Assembly: GCA_025765615.1 (NCBI GenBank)
Contig: JAIVFJ010000081.1
Coordinates: 204,081-268,080 of the forward strand
Source: Zopfochytrium polystomum
Taxonomy: Eukaryota > Chytridiomycota > Chytridiomycetes > Chytridiales > Chytridiaceae
Reading direction: 5' to 3'
Length of the DNA: 64,000 bases
Shown here: in pieces, positions 20,871 through 32,005 of the stretch
Position numbering within the stretch: the stretch's first letter is position 1
Layout: the number at the start of each line of letters is the position of its first letter
Notes under the pieces: model-generated
What the model was told of the DNA's origin: nothing
Seen by the model: the letters and a program-made list of their open reading frames with translations, nothing else
The model's database searches: none
Program-made: the position numbers and the translations under genes

Positions 20871-20881
20871 GTCTGATTTTA

Positions 20882-22640
20882 ATTGCTGAAACAAGGCTCC
20901 CTTGCTCAGTGGTTAGAGCAATCCCTTCAATTGGGAAGGTGCCAAGTTTGAGACATGCTAGTTGACAGACTGAGCAGAAATGCGAAGTACTACGATGCCT
21001 GGCCAATGGCCCCTCACTTTTGGAAATGACTTAGGACTGAAACACTACTGTGGGAGAAGTGCTAAGCCCAGATGGACAGAGTTAACAAGATGATGGCAGA
21101 GCTAACAAGCTCTACCACCTGCTACCATGATGTAATGCCTCATAAAAAGGGTATGAGGTCACAGGGCTTTTCTTTATCTTTTCATTAGTGATTTTTACTT
21201 ATTTTTGCAATTAGTAATTTATCCTGTTTTTCCTGTTTTTCCTGTTTTCTTTTATTTCTTCCTTGTTGTCTCTGTCTGTGTCTTTCCTTTCTTGTGTGGC
21301 TGAGAGTGACTGTCTTCTTATCTGCACCAATCATTTCTTGCCAGCCCTCTCCTTTCTGTTTGCCAAGAAATGCCCCATGATTCTCTGGGCTGTCTTCCTT
21401 GTTTGGCTGGCTCAGCCCCATTTCTTGGTGACTCACTCCTCCCATTGTTTCCTTTACTATTTTATTTATTGTTTTGCTGTTTTGTATGTGTTTTCCCTCC
21501 TTTTTCCCTCCTCCCTGGTGATTCCAACCCTTTCCTATTTAAGCAGCTGCCCCCCATCTTGTTGAGTGTGTGAACCTATGCCTGAAGTTGTCTTACCTGC
21601 CCTTTTCTTCCTGACTGTATGTAGAGCTGGGGGTGGCAGTCCCCTGGTGTGTGACAGGAGGTTGAAGTTCTCTTGGCCATCATGGCAGGCTGCTGGGTTC
21701 AAGCCCCAGTGCACCTCACCATTTCTGCATGCTGCTTTGGTTGGACTGAGTAGGAGTCACTTGGTGATGGAAGGACAGAGGGTAAATCTGTGGTGGTGCC
21801 TCTAGGTTCCTGTCAATACATCTAGTCAAATCCAGGTCTCTCAAGGTGATATGAATGAACTGGCTGGTCAGGTACTGCTGCAGGAATGGTCTCTCAGGTA
21901 TGCCCCCTCCTCCCTGGTTGTTGGCTCCTGTGGCCTCTGGTGGGCCTGGTCTTCACTGGGTTCAGACCCTCTTTCTCTCAGATTAATGCCTGTGATGTCA
22001 TGGTGCCACATTTGGGTGAGGGAGTGGGTGTTAACCTTCCTTGCTTCTAAGACAGGGGATTCCTCTGGCTTGGTGAAGCAGATGTCTGTGTCCTAGTAGG
22101 ATGAAGTAAGAAGAGTCCCACTGTCTCCCACCCCTGTGTGCCCCTCCTTGGATTGAGTTGGAACTTCTCCTTGGAGTGAGACAAGTTGTGTCTGGTCCTG
22201 TTGAGTGGAAAGCAGCTCTGATTTAATTCAACAGACACCTCTGCACACTAACTGTTCCTTGTGTTTGCCCTCTGTGTCCAACCCCCTCCAACTTAGGTCT
22301 TATCTTTGACAGAGAGGGAGCCTTGCTCCATGGTGGTGGCTCCAACAGACCAGGGTCTGGCCACTTTCCTCCCCACTCTCTTGTCTTCTTCAGTTGGATT
22401 GGAGTGCTGCACTTAGTGCTGCTCCCTGGAGCTTGCTGCCTCTTGCGCCTCCAGCATTGCTACCAGAATTCCCTATCCCCTTTGGCTTTGGCTTTTGCCT
22501 CCCATTTGGCCCACTCTGTGTCATGGACCAGAGAACCCTGCACATTCTTTGCTAGTGTGCCACCCTTTCACAATTGCCTTTGGTCTGAGTGTGAGAGTCT
22601 TCTCTTTGTGTGTAGTAAGAGAGTTTCTTTGTGTTTCTTG
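20882..22640 (+). other. Transposon-like sequence with tRNA-like internal promoter motifs
   Basis: At 20889-20955 the sequence resembles half a tRNA: a perfect D-arm (GCTCAGTGGTTAGAGC, containing an A box) and an anticodon-like stem CCTTC...GAAGG, but the T arm and acceptor stem do not pair. At 21703-21715 GGGTTCAAGCCCC is a good B box. The rest is T/C-rich with no gene. A tRNA-derived SINE or the leader of the gypsy element that follows are both possible; neither is proven. Confidence 0.35.
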
Positions 22641-23784
22641 GGCTTCTTAAGACTCCAAATACATTCCAGTACCAGATCTATCTCCCACTTCCCACCTCGC
22701 AATCCTCGATGTCAACCCTGATTCCTGCCCAGTCGCACCGTACACAACACCACAAGCGTCAAGCTCGTCAACGACACCAACAACAGCAACAGAGATCTCG
22801 TTCCTGGTCCCGGTCCCGTTTCCCGCAGACAACTGAAGACAGTTCTAGCTACCAGTCGGACTACCAACAATCGCAGGGAGGATCAACATTCGCCTTCACG
22901 AGTTCCACTGGCACGACACCCATCCCAATTAGCATAGCCCCTCCAGTAACGCCGATGCCCATCCCGTCAATGGCAGCATATCACTCAGAGTTCCTGCTGC
23001 TGTCATCGCTGTCGTTGGACGAGAGTGTCACTAGTTCCTCGTCGCATCCAGCGCCTGTCTAAGTCGAACTTTCAGAGGTTCAAATGCAGGCTATCGTTGC
23101 AGCAGCCATGCAGGCGATGATTTGTGCGCAAGCCGCCATGCCTGTCCCACTGCTGCCACCTCCACCGTCTGTTGCAGCTCCGGTGCCCACAGCTCCTGCC
23201 CCACTTCCTGGTTTGAATGCCCTCTGGAAAGCCCCCAACGTTTGATGGTTCATGCTTAAAGCTCCCGTCACACGCCCTGTATCTCCTCGGCCTGCAGACC
23301 GAACTCCAGTCTCAACCAGAACTCAACGAAATTGATGACAATCTCCAGGAGCTCCAGGCAGAAGCCAAACGGCAGGACAAAATCATTTGGTCTTCTTAGG
23401 GTAAAACACCAGCTACTGTTCATGTTTCCCAGCATTGTCGACGCTCGCCTCCTTGTTCTCGCATCGAGGAAGTCTCAAATCCTATGGAAGTTGATGCAAT
23501 GAAGGCTTGTTTGAAAGTAAAGTTGAATCACACCTTCGCTCAGTCATCCACCACAACCACCGTCCGTTTCACGCCTCTCACACCTGCAGAACGAGCTGAG
23601 TATCAAGAGAAAGGATGATGTACCTTTTGTAGAGCCCACAATCATACAATTGATAAGTGCACGCATCCCAACAAAAAACTAAAAAACTCAGATTCGACAA
23701 ACAGGCCACCTCGCAGAGGCCTGTCGTCGGAGACAACACACCAGTAGATGTGTCAACTGCAGCCGCTGCATCTGCTGCTCCAGC

Positions 23785-24372
23785 ATGCATTGTACATTTG
23801 GCAGAGACTTCAGAACCCTGCAGTATAAGTTGTATTTGTACCACATTTCTTGTAGTGCCAACTCACCCTCAAAGCTATTAGTTTTCCATGGAGTATTCAA
23901 AAATCATCTGATCAAAATCCTTGTCGATTCAGGAGCTAGTCATTCATTCATCAGTGAAAACTTAGCACCGTACAACAAAAACAGGTGTAATCTTTTAGTC
24001 AATCTTGCAGATGGTAACATGAAGTTGAAAGCATCTTTACACCAACAGTTGGAATTTTCTTTTGGAAATTTGGAGTTCATTCACAACTTTGTTGCAACGC
24101 GCATCGCATATGACATTATTCTTGGAATGAATTGGCTTGAGAAATTCAGCCCTATCATTGATTGGGATCTGAAGACCTTACAATTTTGTGACAGCCATCT
24201 CTTGCACTCGCAGCCTTCAAACATTGATGTTGAGCTCTGCACTGCACAGGCTTTTGTCACGCCATTCGCAAGGACAATGCAAAGTGGGGTGTTCTGTTCA
24301 ACGTCACTGCGTCTGCCACTGATGCACTGCTGGACTACAAGCGAACCACTCAGGACACTGATAACGAGATAA
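23785..24372 (+). pseudogene. gypsy aspartic protease and RT linker
   Basis: The open frame contains the retroviral-type aspartic protease motif LVDSGASHSFISENLAPY with the catalytic Asp, and downstream YDIILGMNWLEKFSPIIDW, the second conserved protease block (ILGMDWL in active copies). It runs into a stop at 24372 before the RT frame. Confidence 0.8.
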
Positions 24373-24532
24373 AGCCGCTCTTGAGAAACTTGACCCAAAA
24401 GTACAGGCCGTTATCGAAAAGTTTCCTGAAGTTTTCTCAACCTTTGAGGGTGCACCGCCGTCTTGTGGTCTTGATCATACCATAGCTCTTGCTGATCCTT
24501 CACAGCTGACACCATTTAAGCCGATCTACCCA

Positions 24533-25137
24533 ATGAGTGAAGAAGAGCTTGAAGCACTTAAGTTTCTGTTGGACAACAACCGCATTTGTCATTCGGTTTC
24601 ACTGTACGGAGCACCAATCTTCTTTGTCCACCAGAGAGACAAGCTTCATTTGGTTTTTGATTATTGTCTTCTTAACAAGAACACTGTCCATGACTGCACA
24701 GCACTTCTCAACATTGTAGTGGTTCTGGATTGCTTGCAGGGCGCTTGTCACTTCACCTCACTTGGCCTTGCCTCAGGCTATCATCAGATTCTTGTAGTCA
24801 CTGAGGACTGCTACAAAACTGCCTTTCGTATGAAGTATGGTCATATCAAATGGGTGGTGATACCTCTTGGTCTTGCAAACGCACCAGCAACATTCCAGGT
24901 CACCATGATTTGTATCTTTCATGATATGGTCAACCTCTACCTGACAGTCTACCTTGATGATCTTCTTGTGTTGTCTCGAACCTATGAAGAACACCTTGAG
25001 CACCTGCATTCTGTTCTTTGTCGCCTTCGAGACAACCAGTTTCATTGCCACTTGCACAAAGCTGATTCTTGCAGTCTGAAGGAAAGTATTTGGGTTACCA
25101 CATCTCACGCAGCCATGTTTCTGTTCTTCCTTCTAGG
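24533..25137 (+). pseudogene. gypsy reverse transcriptase, truncated
   Basis: RT motifs in order are SLYGAPIFFVHQRDKLHLVF, FTSLGLASGYHQILV (where active copies have a D in 'LDLxSGYHQI'), YGHIKWVVIPLGLANAPATF and the palm motif VYLDDLLVLS. The first catalytic Asp region reads SLGLASGY, so that residue is Gly here. The frame shifts near 25090 and is then interrupted by the LTR at 25138. Confidence 0.82.
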
Positions 25138-25545
25138 TGTTAGGCGGAACTGACTGGTTAGCAGCAAGAGGCACAAGACAGACCCGAACCTATTGTGACT
25201 GTCAGTTATTGTTCTCACGATGCCCATGGGAGAGCGAGCCACTGCCAATGCAGACCTGGGCGCTGGCTTGCGCTGATGACAAATACTCCAAGTATTAAGT
25301 GGAACGGAAACCTGGTGTCAACAGTTTTCCTCCTCCTCTGCTCAAGCAGATAATATAGGAGAGGTTTTTACGCTGTGCTGGTCACACTTGCCTAGCACCT
25401 ATTACAGCGTTTATGTCATCATCATGTATCAATAATTCATAACAGAGTTTTTTCTCCTTTCTCTCCACGTTGGGGAGAAGGACCACAAACACATCTCCAC
25501 TTCATTCACTCCTTTCACTCACTCACTCAGAGTAGACTGTTTACA
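25138..25545 (+). repeat. Copia-family LTR, inserted at the end of gypsy relic 1
   Basis: The 408-bp unit starts TGTTAGGCGGAACTGACTGG, probably the family's true 5' end, and ends AGACTGTTTACA. Flanks (CTAGG and ACAGA) do not match, so target duplications are lost or the site has recombined. Confidence 0.85.
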
Positions 25546-25799
25546 ACAGAGCTTGCACAGTTGCTGTTCGTTCTACTTCTCGCTGGTCTTGCCAACCATT
25601 TTTCCATCGGCTCGTCCTTCCTCCGCTGCTCCTTCTCGGCCTTGCGGCGCGCCTCCTCGCATGCCTTTCGCTTTGCTGCGAGCTTGGCAGCGACTGGTTG
25701 TTACTGTTTTGGTTTTTTTTTTTCAGCAAAGACAGGCAAGTTGCTTGAATCAGACAACTGATGCGCTTGTTCAAAAAAATTTTCCCACAACAAAACTCA
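25546..25799 (-). other. Fragment coding a charged helix, origin unknown
   Basis: On the minus strand around 25560-25690 one frame reads a highly charged helical segment (ARRKAEKEQRRKDEP). It could be part of the adjoining gypsy relic 2 or captured host sequence. It has no clear start and is not called as a gene. Confidence 0.3.
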
Positions 25800-26340
25800 C
25801 TTGACAACAGGAAGGCAGCCTCGCAGTATAACCACTTGATGGCTACAAGAACATGATCCATTGCTCTTTGGAAGGTCAGAGGACTATTACAAAGACTGAA
25901 GTGCTTGACCTTAAATTCAAAGAGGCCTTTTGAAGGGATGAAGGCTGTTTTGCGGCAATCCTCTTCCTGGGAATTTGCCAGAAGTCACTGAGCAAATCCA
26001 TGGCACTAAAGATGCATTTGTTGCTGATTACATCAAAGACTTCCTCAATGCGGGGAGTGGCTAATGGTCCTTGATTGTTATTTCGTTCAGTTTCCTGAAT
26101 CAGCACAGAAATGCCACAAACAGTCAGGTTTCTTAGTGAGGACTACAGGCACTGCAAAAGGAGAGCGACTTTCATGTACGACATTAGCGTCCTTCATCTG
26201 GGCGATGTTATCTCAGAGCACCTCTGTGCACCCAAGTCCTTCTGGGTAACACTAGCAGTAATCTTAGCACCCTCCTGCAACCTGATAGTGTGTGGAGACA
26301 GGAACTTAGAACCGGAGATGACACTGAGTCAGAGGATATT
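25800..26340 (-). mobile_element. Ty3/gypsy retrotransposon relic 2 (RT fragment)
   Basis: Minus-strand frames show RT motifs in the right order: SPFAVPVVLTKKPDCLWHF (active form: SPxAxPVVLVxKKDGxxR), ATPRIEEVFDVISNKCIFSA, MDLLSDFWQIP (the catalytic-Asp motif 'LDLxSGYxQI') and, after frame changes, FEFKV...LCN and TFQRAMDHVL. Sequence differs from relic 1, so it is another family. The fragment is dead and ends against the unassigned segment at 25799. Confidence 0.78.
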
Positions 26341-26764
26341 AATGTACTTACTTGTCCACTAATTTCTTTAGACATGTAACCATTTCTTTACCAAAAATCT
26401 CAGCAATATGTTTTTTTTAGCTTAGTCCATATCGATTCATCAGTCATGTTGGCTTCAGCTGGAAGATATTCCAGCTTGTCCGCAAGCTGTAGTATTTTGG
26501 TGTTGCATGTTGGCAACAGAAGAACCGTTGTCTGCTTCAACGAGGTTTTTGGCATCAGACTCATTACCAGGGTCTTTCTCTTCCTCCTCAAAGAGACAGA
26601 AAACATCCTCGACTGCATTGGGAAGAGGTGGAGCCTCAGAGACGTCTTCCACCAGGTCAACATCTTCAGAGGAATCAGGGGCTGCCTCGGCATACAGACC
26701 AGAGGTACCTTTCTTGATGTTGTTGAGGGCGCTAAGGAAGGACTTCAGGCTCATACTTCTGTGC
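26341..26764 (-). other. Acidic minus-strand open frame upstream of gypsy relic 2
   Basis: An open frame at 26455-26754 codes a Glu/Asp/Ser-rich peptide (EDVDLVEDVSEAPPLPNA) starting MSLKSFLSALNNIKKGTSG. It lies just upstream of gypsy relic 2 in the same direction and is probably part of that element's gag-pol. No domain is recognised. Confidence 0.4.
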
Positions 26765-27072
26765 TATTATGAATCACCCTCTGGAAACATCTGAAACCTT
26801 CTAGAACATTCCTTCCTGGAACGTTGTGGCACCTTCTGGAACCTTCTTTGCTTTCCTGAATTGTCTTGTTGTCATTGGTATCATTGGTATCATTGTATTA
26901 CTAATTGCTCTTTCTGGAACTTTCTTTGAGTCTTGACAAGGAAGACTCTCAAAAAGTATACAGGGGGGATGGGGGACCTGTCCCATCCCTCAAGTGAATT
27001 ATTGTTTCCAATACAATCATCACTCCTCTCAGTTCCTTGTCTGCTTTGCCCTGTCCTGCCATGTTCCTGACA
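26765..27072 (+). repeat. Solo LTR C, heat-shock-element family
   Basis: The 308-bp unit starts TATTATGAATCACCC (family TGTTATGAATC, G changed) and ends CATGTTCCTGACA. Flanks GTGCT and GTACT differ by one base. The heat-shock-element block is decayed and the TATA box is mutated (AGTATACAG), so this is an old copy. Confidence 0.85.
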
Positions 27073-27536
27073 GTACTGGCTTGTGCCGCAAGCATAGCGG
27101 GGCACATAGAACCAGTGTGTTTCACCATCACGGTAGTGTAGGTCAGCAGCGGTGATGAGAGAACAGGGAAGTGTACTTTCTTATCCATGAGGGAAAGCGA
27201 AAAAAATTGAATGATCGCAATGACGCCCCACGACCCTCGGCACCTTTTCCTCCAACAACAGAGGGGCAAACTGGTCTCCAGAATCCCACCTAGCAGGAAC
27301 TTGACTTTTCACTTCATTGACTGCAATTGCTGAGGCAACAGCGAAAAAAAATATTTCTTTTGTAATGTTAATAGCCAAAAAAATATTGCACTGAGGTTGG
27401 GGTCACTTCACCTACCCTCTAGCCACAACTTGAAGTCACTCCAACACAATGTTCAACGTCTGACAAAGGCACCACCTTCTGAAGGAAATTGCAAACATCA
27501 GCAACTGTCCGGCCATCACCGACAGTTGGTACCCTG
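27073..27536 (-). other. Unassigned sequence between two LTRs
   Basis: Minus-strand open frames (for example 27181-27378) continue on the far side of LTR C, and may be an upstream part of gypsy relic 2. No motif can be recognised, so no gene is called. Confidence 0.35.
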
Positions 27537-27905
27537 TGTAAACAGTGTACTCTGAGTGAGTGAGTGGAAGGAGTGAATGAAGTGGAGATGTGTGTTTGTG
27601 GGTGGTCCTTCTCCCCACCTTGGAGAGAAAGAGAAAAAAACTCTGTTATGAATTATTGATGATGATATACACGCTGTAATGGTTGCTAGGCAAGCGTGAC
27701 TGGCACAGGGTAACAACCTCTCCTATATTATCTGCTTGAGCAGAGGAGGAAGAAAACTGTAGACACTGGGTTTCCGTTCCACTTAATACTTGGAGTATTT
27801 GTCATCAGCGCAAGCCAGCACCCAGGTCTGCATTGGCAGTGGCTCGCTCTCCCATGGGCATTGTGAGAACAATAACTGATAGTCACAAAAGGTTCGAGTC
27901 CGTCT
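27537..27905 (-). repeat. Copia-family LTR, 5'-truncated
   Basis: Read on the minus strand it ends AGTACACTGTTTACA, as do the other copies. Its first 40 bp are absent; the LINE copy 2 oligo-A tail abuts it directly, so the LINE 3' end is joined into this LTR. Confidence 0.8.
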
Positions 27906-29595
27906 TTTTTTTTATTTTTAATTTTTTTTTTTTATTGTTCCAGCCCCAGAGGGGCTGGCGGGAAGAGAAAGAGCCATCAACAGTGAACCGTAATGGACTA
28001 CGTCCAGGTATCACCTCAGCAAACCCACCCATGCACTACAGACTTACGGGGTCGTCAGGCATCTCCACCGCACATAAAGCCACAATGATCAAAGGAGAAG
28101 GGGAAAACACAGAATCAAGAAACTAGAGAAGTGAGTCTGAAGGAGGTCAGTGTAAGAGAGGGAAGCAGCTGTGAAAAGTCGGAGGGTTGGGATAAGTCAG
28201 ATTAGGCTACAGCCCATGTCAAGATTGAGAAGGGCAACAGTGGCTCAGTGAACGTTGGGGGGCTCAGCAGGAGATGGGTGACAAGTGACTCTTGCTTGTT
28301 GGAATGAGGGAAGTTGTATTGTGTGGTGAAGCCAGATAATACCTGCAACAAGTTTTATGCGGTGAAGGTAGTGGTCAATCCATCTGGAAGAAGCCTTGGT
28401 GCACAAAAGTCAGATGCCTGGGCAAGTGTCAGTGGAGTGCCGGTGACTACATGTGGTGCAGCGAGGTTGAGAGGGTTGTGAAGAGCTGTTACGAGTTCTG
28501 TGGGATGATGGAGTGGGAGGGAGGGAAGAGTTGATGTTTGGAGAAGACAGTGGGTGAGAGGCTGTGGAATGAGGGTGAGAGGCCTGGGAATTTGGTGGAG
28601 GGGATCTGCGGGGCCTGGAGCGCTTGTCAGAGGGCTTGATGGACTTTGACTTCTCCCAAGAGATAGTGTTGTCACAACAGGGAATCCAAATAAGTCAATG
28701 GGCATCAAGAAGGAGCTGATGGAAAGCAGTGACAAGGGTTTTAAGGACAGAGGCAGCAGGGTTATCAAGTGAGAATAAGGAGTCATAAAAGGATTGAGGG
28801 ATGAAGCCACGAAGGAGGGAGGAAAAATTGATACAAGATTGACGATCAAAGAGAAATTCAGGGCAGGAGAGCCAGTAAATTGGATGGGCTTGGGGAGGAG
28901 AGCGACCATAAGGTGCAGGAGGAACAGACGAGGAAAGAGTTTCAGCAAAGGTGTTGCGAATCATGCTAATGGTGTCAGCAGCTGCAGGGCATTGCCAGAC
29001 ATGCTCTGTGGTTTCCAAAGCATGGCATCGACGACAGAGCCCATCAGGGTAGACTTGAGGGTGTCATTGGTGTAGAACTTTTTGGGTGGGCAAACTGTTG
29101 CTGAGGATTTGAAGTCAATTCTTGCGACAAGCAGAGCCAGGGAGGGTGCCAAAGAGGGAAGAAGGTTTAATTCCAGAGTGGAGAACAAGAAACATGGCTT
29201 CCCAATGAACTAGGTCAGGGTTGTGGGTGATGTGGGCAAAGGCTAAGGTGTTCAGAAGAGCAAAATGGTGAGAGAGACCTGTGAGGAGTTGCAGTTGTCA
29301 TGGAAGTTGGCCCAAGACCAGGGCGGTGACTGGGAGGATCTGTTGTGAGGGGATTGGTAACGATTGGGTCGGAAGTTGAGGGTACAGATGATGCCAGCTT
29401 GTCTGCTCATTTGTTGCCAGTGTCGCTGTTGTGTCCACGAACCCAGGAACTTGTGGAGGGGGGCCAATCCAAGACTGTAGAGTGGCTGCAATGCATGCCC
29501 AAAGGCTGGGGTGGGAAGTGGTGTGCAAAAGGCGATGGAGGGAATCAGAGAGAGGAGGTGTGTTGAGCTTGCTGTGTGGATGGGGACTAAATGAC
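27906..29595 (-). mobile_element. LINE-type retrotransposon relic, copy 2 (5'-truncated)
   Basis: Same family as copy 1. On the minus strand it begins in the RNase H domain at about 29595, where it reads TSSWVRGHNSDTGNK, a stop, then ADKLASSVP (RNase H C-terminus). It continues with the TTEHVWQCPAAADT Cys/His motif near 28995 and the long C-terminal region, and ends with GATGCCTGACGACC, CTGGAACAAT and an A-rich tail. Unlike copy 1 it has no LTR at the CCCTC site. 5' truncation is typical of target-primed integration. Confidence 0.85.
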
Positions 29596-29881
29596 TAAAA
29601 AAATCAATTGCCATAATCGATGGACTCTGTGGGGACGCAATGGGGGACTCTGTGGGGGACTCTGTGGCGGCTTCGTTTGTACTAATTGGCAGGCCAGATG
29701 GATATGTCTCGGATTGAAGGAGTGAGGATCAGGGAAGCGGCGGACAGGAGTTGACGGTGTCAGAACGCACCTCAAGTAGAAGACATTGTCATAGATTGGT
29801 GATGTGGCTGCGAGGAGTCCAGAATATTTTGCGCACGGTCCAGAAATCCCCCAATATATCTCATCATTGCTATTGTTCATT

Positions 29882-31560
29882 TTATTCGGCGGATAGCCAC
29901 GCGTGCGACCCGGTTTTGAGCCCTAACCCATTCACCCGAATGTCATCACACACAAACCAATCACTCGTGATGGGACGGCCGGCCTCGCTTGACGCAATCC
30001 TGTCCACCTCCTGCGCAACAAGAGCAAACTGCCGCCAAGTGCACCGAGGTACGCCAGCTCCATCCACGTTGTAGCTTTCTGCCACGTCTGCCTCAATGGC
30101 CGCGACCACGTCCCTCACCCCGAGCCCCCAAAACGGTGGCTCCCACCACGCAACGGCTGGATCGGCGTCGCCACATGGCGCTTTCTGCTCCAGTTGCGCG
30201 GCCACGAGCCGCCGCCACACCCCGTCGACGGCTGAAATCACGCTCGCGTCTGGGATGGGCGGTGGGGCACGTCCCACCCGAGTACCGCCGGCGGCGGCCA
30301 CGCCCTCCTCTGCGGTGCGCACGCACCACCCCAGGACGCGCTGCACGCGCCGGCGGTTGCGCGATCCGTCGCAAAAGTACACTGCCTTGGGGTGGACGCT
30401 GCCGCTGCTGCGCACCGGGACGCCCGGCGGCGTGGCCGCGCCGTCCAGCGCGGAACGCAAGGACCACATAACGCGAGAGCGCTGTCGCCAGCCACGGCAA
30501 GTCGCCTCGAGGCGCGCGGTGGCGTCGGCGTCGAGCCAGCGCTCGATCAGAGGCGCTACCTCCGCAGTAAGACGGGCCGGGCACAGGCAGCACGACCGTG
30601 GCTGCGAGTAGAGTTTGTCATCGTTGTCGGCGGCAGGGCGCTCGCAGTGCTTCTGTGGCCGACGCCGCCGCCACCATAGCCGCGAATGATCGAGTCGAGG
30701 AACGCGGCGGTGCCTTGGCGCCACTTGCGCCAGACGACGAGGAACGGAACATCATTTACGAAGGTTTCGTCTCGGGTGGGATCCTTGTCGAGCCTGACGG
30801 CCAAAAGGGAGCGTTCCTCTTCGGTCAGTTGCCTTTTCTTGCGTTGAGAAACGTATGGACCGGTTGCGTCGAGTATGGGACGGTTCTTGTCAGTCGCATT
30901 TGGCCATACATGACCCTGGTTTGTGAGGTCGATGCCCATTGCTTGGGGTGGAGGGGCGTTGTACCTGATGTCATGGTCATCGATGCTGAATGGTGTGAAT
31001 TCAGCCCTCTGTCGTTTACAGCTGCTGGAAGTGTGCACATCCTTGGAGTACATGTTTGACATGTGTTGCTCTTCTGACGCAATGAAACGTTCGGAATGGG
31101 GAAGGCGTGGTTGGTGTTGGGAGGGAAGACACTGATGAGCGGGAGTTTTTGGGAGGCTTGACGAGGATGAGCCCGAGCCAAGAGAGGAAGAACTTTTGAG
31201 TTGGTCAGTTTTCGCCCGCTCCTTCTTCGATTTGGACTGTGACTTTCCCAGTGAAGCAGTCAAGGCAGTTCAAGAGAGCTGAGATACCGCACCTTCGAGG
31301 TCTTAACCTTCCACTCTGCCATTAAATCGCTGAAGATTAGTTTGACTGGTGTATGAACAAATAGAACAATAACCCACCTGTGATTTTGTTGTTGAGGAAG
31401 GGAGTGGAGAAGCGGATGAACTTTGGAAAGTGTTTTGCTATGTGGTCGACTCTGAGCTTGTCAGGTGGAAGTTGACTCCAGTCGAGAGCGGCGCAGACCT
31501 TGCTCAATCGGTTGGTGTGTTTCTGTTCCCAGCGGTCGTCGTAATCCTTTTTTCGTTAGG
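29882..31560 (-). CDS. Hypothetical protein, GC-rich, multi-exon, divergent to a transposase
   Basis: Possible exons on the minus strand: about 31540-31378 (DYDDRWEQKHTN, then PKFIRFSTPFLNNK), a short one near 31331-31290 (DLMAEWKVKTSK), 31240 to about 30620 (SQSKSKKERAKTD, Ser-rich, then QRKKRQLTEEERSLLAVRLD) and a last part ending at 29882. The last part contains VAPLIERWLDADATARLEAT, a segment faintly like an F-box helix pair, and DVVAAIEADVAESYNV. The frame change near 30600-30700 is not resolved by an obvious intron. It points away from the transposase gene at 32006 and may be a partner gene of that element or a captured host gene. No family is recognised. Confidence 0.4.
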
Positions 31561-31650
31561 GTTCACGCCATCCTGTCCAACAAGTGGGCTGGGTGGCAAA
31601 AAAGCCCACACCCCAAACAACGGAAGGACGAGCCAAAGCCCCCAAAACAG

Positions 31651-31887
31651 GCACTCCAATATACTAGCACACGCTCCAAATAACTTGCACGTGCTCCAAA
31701 ATCTTTTGTGCAGCACCACACCGAAATTGCACCATCTCACGAGCAAAACGGCTGTCATTTTCAATTGACCAGGCGTATATCAAAATGGAGCGCGTGCACT
31801 TTTCTTAGAGCGCGTGCATTTTTTTTGGGGCGCGTGCGTTTATTTTGGAGCGTGTGTACATTTTTTGGGGCGTGTGCCATCAATTTG
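31651..31887. repeat. Inverted arrays of 20-bp boxes between two divergent genes
   Basis: Five consecutive 20-bp units (31788, 31808, 31828, 31848, 31868) share GRGCGYGTGC followed by a T-rich half. On the other side, GCACACGCTCC (31667) and GCACGTGCTCC (31687) are the same box in inverse orientation, also 20 bp apart, with a weaker one at 31651. The two arrays face each other around a 90-bp centre. The position between a minus-strand gene and the Harbinger-type transposase suggests binding sites or a shared promoter. Confidence 0.7.
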
Positions 31888-32005
31888 GTCCATGGACTTG
31901 CCCCAATTCAGCCGTCTTCTTTGCAAAAGATGGAAGCTTTTCGATTTTTTGATGTTTGGAGTCTGTCTGACGTAGTGTGTAAGTAAACCATATGTAAACG
32001 CATAA

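Larger units (their letters stand above)
22641..25137 (+). mobile_element. Ty3/gypsy retrotransposon relic 1 (gag, protease, RT)
   Basis: The order gag, zinc knuckle, protease, reverse transcriptase is kept. A Gln/Ser/Pro-rich gag-like frame (22710-23062) is followed near 23220 by PPTFDGS, a common gag motif. A zinc knuckle CTFCRAHNHTIDKC (C-x2-C-x4-H-x4-C) lies near 23620-23665. The protease frame has ILVDSGASHSFISENLA, with the Asp-Ser-Gly active site. The RT follows with YLDDLLVLSRTYEEHLEHL and the frame-shifted KYLGYHIS. Stops and frame changes make it non-functional. It is cut off at 25137 by a copia-family LTR, so RNase H and integrase are missing. Confidence 0.88.

Noticed and set aside
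20889..20955. A functional tRNA gene
   Set aside because: The D arm is good but the T arm and acceptor stem do not pair.
30093..30593. Other-frame Arg-rich open frames over the GC-rich gene
   Set aside because: They are high-GC shadow frames; the frame ending at 29882 has the least biased composition.
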